A DNA stretch of 64,000 bases from assembly GCA_951804985.1 (NCBI GenBank), contig OX638133.1, positions 77,692,367 to 77,756,366 of the forward strand. The letters are read 5' to 3'. Under the pieces are notes generated by a model. It was given only the letters and a program-made list of their open reading frames with translations. It was not told where the DNA came from and did not search any database. The DNA comes from Dryomyza anilis (lineage: Eukaryota > Arthropoda > Insecta > Diptera > Dryomyzidae). Below, in pieces: positions 58,141 through 64,000 of this stretch; positions within the stretch are counted from its first letter, which is position 1; each line of letters begins with the position of its first letter. The position numbers were made by a program, and so were the translations under genes.

Positions 58141-58685
58141 AAACAACTTAATTATAACCTAGTCTGCCAGGTCGCCTCGATGTTTTGTTCGACAAAAAGT
58201 TCGATCCCGTTGCTTTAATTGATGTACTCATGTGACACCATGATTATTAAAATATTGAAAGTCAGGCAAGGCAGATCAGACCCTAAGCAAATTTCCGATC
58301 GGATATTAGAGCAATATTCAATAATCATGAATTTGATAACACTACTGAAAAAATGACCGAGTTTTTTCTATTCGACATAGTTTTTGAGTCATTACGTAAA
58401 ACATATAAAGGAGAATTATCGTTTTTTCTAGGTATTTATATTTTTTGAACTTTGGATTTTTACCAATTTTAGTTGTATATCTGTATTCGGGTTAATCTGG
58501 GTTGCTTATGAACTTTTAAGTTGTACCTATTATTTATTTCAAAACTTATCGACCCTCACATTCCATAACTTGAAAGTCCAAGAAGTGAGTTTAGCAGGAG
58601 AAGTCTTTGATTATTTTTATTTCGAGAACTATCTACATCAATAGTCGAAATCATAGATATTATTTTTATTCAATTATTAAGATTA
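58141..58685. other. Gene-free stretch
   Basis: No exon or named repeat was recognised. Confidence 0.4.
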
Positions 58686-58905
58686 TTACAAAAAATCCTA
58701 TTAAAATTGGTCAATAGAATAGTTATTGATTCAATAGTATACAAAAAATATATATTTTCATATAAACACAAAAACAATTTAATAATATTTAATAGTATTT
58801 TGTAGTATTTAATGGGATTAACTTATTCAAATAATAATTTATCCTCTTGACTAATTTCAATAGCAAAAAAAACTATTGATTTTATAGTATTTTTTTCTAA
58901 GTGTG
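58686..58905 (-). mobile_element. MITE (CACCCAGAAAAAAAT family), diverged copy
   Basis: Its right edge 'tatagtatttttttctaagtg' mirrors the left end of the element at 8425. Internally 'aaaattggtcaatag.a.agttattgatt.aatagtatacaaaaa' matches its other half. The ends are degraded and no TA pair is certain. Confidence 0.55.
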
Positions 58906-60620
58906 TGTTTACATGGAATATTTTGAAATTGAAAGATAAAAATAGTTTAATGTGTGAGTAAGTATATTTTTAATTGTAACTTTGGATCATATCAACGGAT
59001 CGGCACTAAATTTTAATATATATTTACATGTACAGAATCTAAAAATGGAATAACATTAAAAAGCATTTAATTTGATTTATATCTAATATATATAATAAAT
59101 ACTTTAATAGTATTAAAATCGCATTAATAAAAAATATTTTCAAATGTTGCTATTGACATTTGTTAGATATTTTTGCAATCTGCGATTGACATTTGTAAAT
59201 TGCGATTGATATTTTCAATCTGCAATTGACATTTCATTATTTTGTTTGATATTGTAACATGTTTACACAGCATATGTTTCATAAAAATTACGAAAAATCA
59301 TTATTAATGATTTTAATGTTGCGATTTATATGATTTTTATTATATTCAAATAGCTCCAATCGCATTGTTTAATAACACGTTCACACGAATCAAAATACAA
59401 TTTGATTCAACAACAACATTTACAATTAATTATAACTTTAAAAAACTTTTTTTTGGTAGTTTGTTTCTTTTTGAGTTCAATATTATCAAAATATGGCAAC
59501 TCTAACATCAATATGTTCAGTATGCAACACGTATGCCATGCAGACGAGGCAGGTGCTGCGCATCTCTTCCGCTACTCCAACCAAATGCTACTTTCATCTT
59601 GCTCCACAACTTCTTCGGCTGCAGTAATTTAATCATGCCGCAACTGGTTATTGCGTCGTATTTCCCAAGAACTTGACATAATTTTATATGCATTTTATTT
59701 TGTTTTCGATTTTTTCCATATTTTGTTTAGTACATGTTCTTGCTGCTGTTGCAAAACCCTCGTCAGAACGAACCCTTTTTAATTTATGATATTGCCTGTT
59801 TTTTTTTTTTTGAAATTTGTTCTTTTAGGTATTTTTCCAGTTTGGCCATAAAGTGGCTATAAGAAAAACGCATATAAAACTGGGTAACCTTGAGCTTGAA
59901 ACTTCTTTGTACAAGGCCAAGGGTACCTTAAATGCAGACAAGTGGGTTTTTTATATTTTGCCTGTAGGATTTTTTTTATTAAATCTTGCTTTTATTATGG
60001 ATTTGCAGATATTACTGCTGTGCGCGCAACATTTTTAAATAGTGATGGGCTAATGCAAGAACAAGTACAGGATATGGTAGTCTTGTTCAGATTCTTGTTT
60101 CTTCTTGATCTTATTTTTGTTCTTGTTCTTTGCAATTATAACGAGTTGGAGATTTCAGATTATGTTAGACTTACATAGGAATTTTGTGTGTAATAAATAA
60201 AAAGGAAACCCTTAATCGAGTTCTTCAAAATTAAACGACTTGGTTGGAATTTTTTTAATGTTACCAAAAAATAGAGTTTATTTTAATAGAGTATTTTAGG
60301 TTTCATACAGAGATAATTTTAACGAATCTTATTTTCATTTTTGAGTTTTCTGAAATACACTTTAAAAAAAGTTTTTTCGGGACTTTACATTATTTCTCTT
60401 ATGTTTTAGACAATATTTATGAAAAAATGCTCTTTAGAAAGTACGTTATTTTGAAAAAAAAAGGCTCAATTAAGTTCTAGAATTTTATTTTTGGTTCATT
60501 AACAGAACAACTCCCAAGACTAATGTGTTTTTGATAAATTCAATTTATCTAAATTTAAAAAAAAATCATTTTACAAAAAGAAAAATCTAAATCTAATTCC
60601 AGAAGTTGATATAGTTAAAA
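58906..60620. other. Gene-free stretch
   Basis: 59150-59235 repeats 'tgcgattgacatttg' three to four times. 59510-59650 is GC-richer but has no coding signature. No gene is recognised. Confidence 0.4.
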
Positions 60621-61631
60621 TCGTCGTCGTTCAGTGAAAAGTCACTAAGTCCAAAAATTGAGTATTGAGATAAATACTTTTAAAGATAACAAATCAGAAT
60701 ATTTTTGCATTCAAATAGTACTACGCTTGTAGTATCGATAACACATTCCGCTACAAAATGCCAAAAAAATAGTTTGGACAAAACACATGACCGTTATTGG
60801 CTTATTTTCTTTATCGTTCAGTGAAAAATCACTAAGTCCCATATGAACAGTAACAGTGCTCCAGTTTATCCAAATAATTGTATTGGATGTCAGTTTGAAT
60901 TGGAGATGAAAGAACTGCATAATATATATCATTTAATTTAAAAATCGTTTAAATTCGACCGTTTTTATTCAGATTTCGACGATTGCCGTTCAGTGAAAAA
61001 TCACTAAGTCCCATATAAACAGTAACAGTGCTCCAGTTTATCCAAATAATTGTATCGGACTTCAGTTTGAATTGGAGAAGAAATTCGACCGTTTTTATTC
61101 AGATTTCGACGATTGCCGCTCAGTGAAAAATCACTAAGTACCATATAAACAGTAACAGTGCTAAAGTTTATCCAAATAATAGTATCGGATTTCAGTTTGA
61201 ATTGGAGATGAAAGAATCGACCGTTTTTGTGGACTCAGCACGATTTTATTCAGATTTTGACGATTGCTGTTCAGAGAAAAATCCCTAAGACCTTTATAAA
61301 TTTGACTTATTTTTTACGCCGCGAGTATGTTAATATTATAGTATTTTTTGATAAGGAATGTATATGTAGATCTTCTTCTATAGATAAGTCCAAAATAGAT
61401 TTGATCGGCCCCTTTTTGAGGGCTAATTATGGACAAGATTACTTTCCAATAAACTGAATTTTTAAATATTTGGAGTTAGTGATTTTTTATTTTTAATAAC
61501 TTCGGTTTGGTAAAATGTAGGACTTCAAGGACTTTTCCAACCTAAAAATGAGTTCGTTTTTATTATAGTGGCATACTTATCTCGATATTTTCGAAAAATG
61601 GACTTAACAACTTTTCACTGAACGACGACGA
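60621..61631. mobile_element. ~1-kb TIR element with its terminal motif multiplied inside
   Basis: The left end TCGTCGTCGTTCAGTGAAAA and the reverse complement of the right end agree for the first 21 bases, then loosely for about 40 more ('cgagataa.tat'). Inside, direct copies of the motif TTCAGTGAAAAATCACTAAG lie at 60816, 60988, 61118 and, weaker, 61269. No transposase is recognisable, so it is non-autonomous. Confidence 0.75.
60816..61260 (+). repeat. Three internal direct repeats of the TIR element
   Basis: Each unit runs from GTTCAGTGAAAAATCACTAA through 'catataaacagtaacagtgct', 'agtttatccaaataat' and 'cagtttgaattggaga' for about 100-105 bases. Spacers between units carry 'cgaccgtttttattcagatttcgacgattgc'. 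Offsets between units are 172, 130 and 151 bases. Confidence 0.85.
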
Positions 61632-62689
61632 TATAGCATTTCCTATATTATGCAAAACTTTTTAAAAACTATTTCGAAACTTTTGTAATAAAGAAATGCT
61701 TTATTTCAAAATTTCAAGATTTAATTTTTCTTAATCTGTTAGTATCGGTTTTTTTCCAGTCAATTGTTTATTTTTATTTTGTGGAAAGTGTGCGCAACAT
61801 CAACACTTTTAAATGTTTATCATTAATTTTAAACAAAACACAAAAACATCAACCGACCAATCAAATAAATAGAAATTAGCCTACAAAAAAAGATGGTGAA
61901 ATATTTTAAAATATTGTTGTTTATTTTGTGAATTTAGCAAATGGAAAAAAATGTGTATTTTTATTAATTTAATATTTTTTTAAATTTTTTAATATATTTA
62001 AAATGTATCTAATCTTTAAAAATTGTTTTACATTTTGCAGATATAAATTTTTAATTTACTACAAATTGATAAGAAAAATATAAATAAGTTGAAAAAATAA
62101 AAACTTCCACTGTATAATAAAAGCGACATTCTGAAAATAAGAAAAATGTTACTTGTTTAACACAACTGACACATTGACATGTGTGCACATGAAGAGATAA
62201 CTACGCATAGATCTATCATATTCTTGCAAATGTCATTTATGGCATATTTAGGTCTGTCAACGAACTCAACTCAGCGCTTGTCACTCAGCGAGACTCTCGA
62301 TTTAGTAACGTTTAAAAGTAGATACGATACAATGAACTAACGTTTTTCTAAACCATCCACAATTCACGTAGCTAGGTAAAGCACGTTTGCCTTATTTATT
62401 TTTTGCAATAAGTTGCAATGTCTATGACAGACAGATATTGAAATATTTCAAATAATCATTGTGACAGACAGATGCGTGTGTGTGTGCTTTCGACAGAGAC
62501 GGTTTTGCAGAGTGACGAAGCATATACTTAAATATTTAAGCTTTTTTCGTGACCAAGCTTAGAAAGCTTTAATAAATGTTTTGTATAAATGCACTTAATT
62601 TAACAGTCAATATTATAATATTAATAAAATTCAAAAGAGCTTTTCATGTTACTAATCAGGCTAATTCTAAATAAATTATTGTAATAAAT
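61632..62689. other. Gene-free stretch
   Basis: 62240-62350 is GC-richer ('caactcagcgcttgtcactcagcgag') and may be regulatory. No exon is seen. Confidence 0.35.
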
Positions 62690-63060
62690 CATCAATAGCT
62701 TTTTAATTTGTTAAAGCTTTCGAAAAAACATTGTAATTCATTAAATAAATTAAAAAAAGCTTTAGAAAAAGCATGTCATTATAAGAACTTGAAAGCTTTT
62801 GTCATTATGAAGTATAATTTGTGTTATATAAAGTTTTTTTCATTTTTATTATTCATTTTATTAACTTTTTATTAATAACAAACTTTAAATTTTATCAAAA
62901 GCTTTTACAATTTGTGAAAGCTTTCGAATAAAACATTGTAATTCGTTTAGTAATTTATAAAAACATTTGTAAAAAATGTGCTATAACCTGAAAGCTTTTA
63001 TTATTTATGAGTATAAATTGTGCTAAGTATATAATTCACTTTATAAAAGTTTTGTTAAAA
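62690..63060. repeat. ~205-bp direct duplication with AAAGCTTT motifs
   Basis: 'aaagctttcgaa.aaaacattgtaattc' and 'ctgaaagctttt.tcattatgaagtataa.ttgtgct' occur at 62711-62834 and again at 62916-63035. AAGCTTT occurs more than ten times between 62540 and 63200. Confidence 0.65.
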
Positions 63061-64000
63061 ACAAACTTAAATTAAAATTTGAATTTATTATTATTATTAT
63101 TTTTTTTTTTTGTAACGAAAAAATATATATTACCGAAAAAAAGATCTAATATTATTTCTAAAATTCAACGAAAAGCTTGCTTAAAAAAGCTTACATGGTG
63201 TAACCCGTCACTGGCTCCACAGAATTACGTACAGCCACATTTACGGCAACTAGCAGCACATTACAAATTCATGGCAACTAAAGGCCGTTGACTTGAAATG
63301 TTTTTTACGTTAATCACATTGCAGCAGCAACAATTGCTGCTGTTGCTACTAATGATGTTGATAATGATGATGATGATATTGCTGTTGTTGTTTTTTTATT
63401 GTTGTTGTATTTGCTGTGCAGTTATGCAAGTACAACAAATGTACTGGAAAAGAAAAGAGCCAGCAACAACAATAACAACAACTGCTACAAATGCCGGTGC
63501 AAAATAAATCAATAAAATAATACAGAAATAGGTGGGCGTTGTTGCATTTGTTTTGCAATGCAAAAAACAAGGTCAGTTTTTTACAGCAACAATCATCACC
63601 ACCACCAGAATATTACACATCAAGGAGCTCAAAAGCTAAAAATAACAACAACCGGCTGAGTTGAGCTTTTTGTAGGCGGTGGGCGTGTTTGGCGCGACAT
63701 AACAAAAACAACAATAATAACACAACATATTGCGCAGTAGAGCAGAGCTTTTGAAAAACCTACCTCAATGCAAAATAGAAAGAGGCTTTCAATTTTAAAG
63801 CTTTCTGCACAAAATGGGGGCCCAAAAATGTGGAAGGCCTTTTTTGGAGAAGGGAGGAGAATTATTCGTAGCTTATATTAATGCATACACTGTAAAAAAA
63901 AAATAATTTAAATTTAAATTTTTACATTTTATAGTTTTATTAATAATTTAAATTTTAAAATATTTAAAATTCATAAAAATTTATGGAAAATTCAAGATAT
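63061..64000. other. Gene-free right edge with TGC/TTG triplet repeats
   Basis: 63310-63480 holds CAGCAGCAA, TTGTTGTTG and GATGATGAT runs on both strands. 63180-63290 and 63640-63850 are GC-richer and could be regulatory. No exon is recognised up to the edge. Confidence 0.4.

Noticed and set aside
59402..60178. Small plus-strand genes
   Set aside because: The frames are short and Phe/Leu-rich, and lack domains, acceptors or a poly(A) signal in a sensible arrangement.

Overview
The window is AT-rich eukaryotic DNA, most likely from a higher fly (Brachycera, possibly Calyptratae). The grounds are two animal multi-exon genes with short GT-AG introns, a tRNA-headed SINE family, Tc1/mariner-type transposons and MITEs, and a dispersed repeat with the 'tatacccttt ... 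gtccgtctgtctgttgaaatca' modules common between dipteran genes. The species cannot be named from the sequence alone. There is no prokaryotic gene organisation.

Only two protein-coding genes can be supported, both on the minus strand. The first (12648-13849) is a complete four-exon gene for a 321-residue secreted protein: signal peptide, short coiled-coil-like stalk and a C-terminal fibrinogen-related (FReD) domain with all four expected cysteines and a calcium-site motif. The second (22766-31876) is the 3' part (seven exons, 441 residues) of an orthologue of CABLES, the Cdk5 and Abl enzyme substrate protein with a C-terminal cyclin-box fold. Its 5' exons lie to the right of 31876, either in the repeat-filled second half of the window or beyond it. 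The genes do not form an obvious pathway.

The rest is repeats. 0-12 kb: GC-rich islands, a 1.7-kb ATCCG-rich array, two TA-flanked MITEs, a dispersed fly repeat, low-complexity tracts and a SINE. 13.9-22.6 kb: a TIR element carrying a nested SINE, a MITE carrying a nested Tc1-like transposon, then 3 kb of T-rich DNA. 22.7-31.9 kb: CABLES, whose introns hold three distinct degenerate tandem arrays; two of these are in opposite orientation around one exon. 32-64 kb: no convincing coding exon, but many tandem arrays (notably 1.25 kb of the heptamer TACAAAA), a second, decayed Tc1-like copy, MITE and SINE copies, several GC-rich islands that could be promoters or 5' UTRs, and a ~1-kb TIR element whose terminal motif is multiplied inside it.

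The observations most worth following are the nested transposon with a paralogous empty site (17.8-19.3 kb against 35.8-36.1 kb), the TIR element with iterated terminal motifs (60.6-61.6 kb), the inverted intronic arrays around a CABLES exon, and the heptamer array with higher-order structure in exact multiples of seven. No clearly new multi-gene system is visible.
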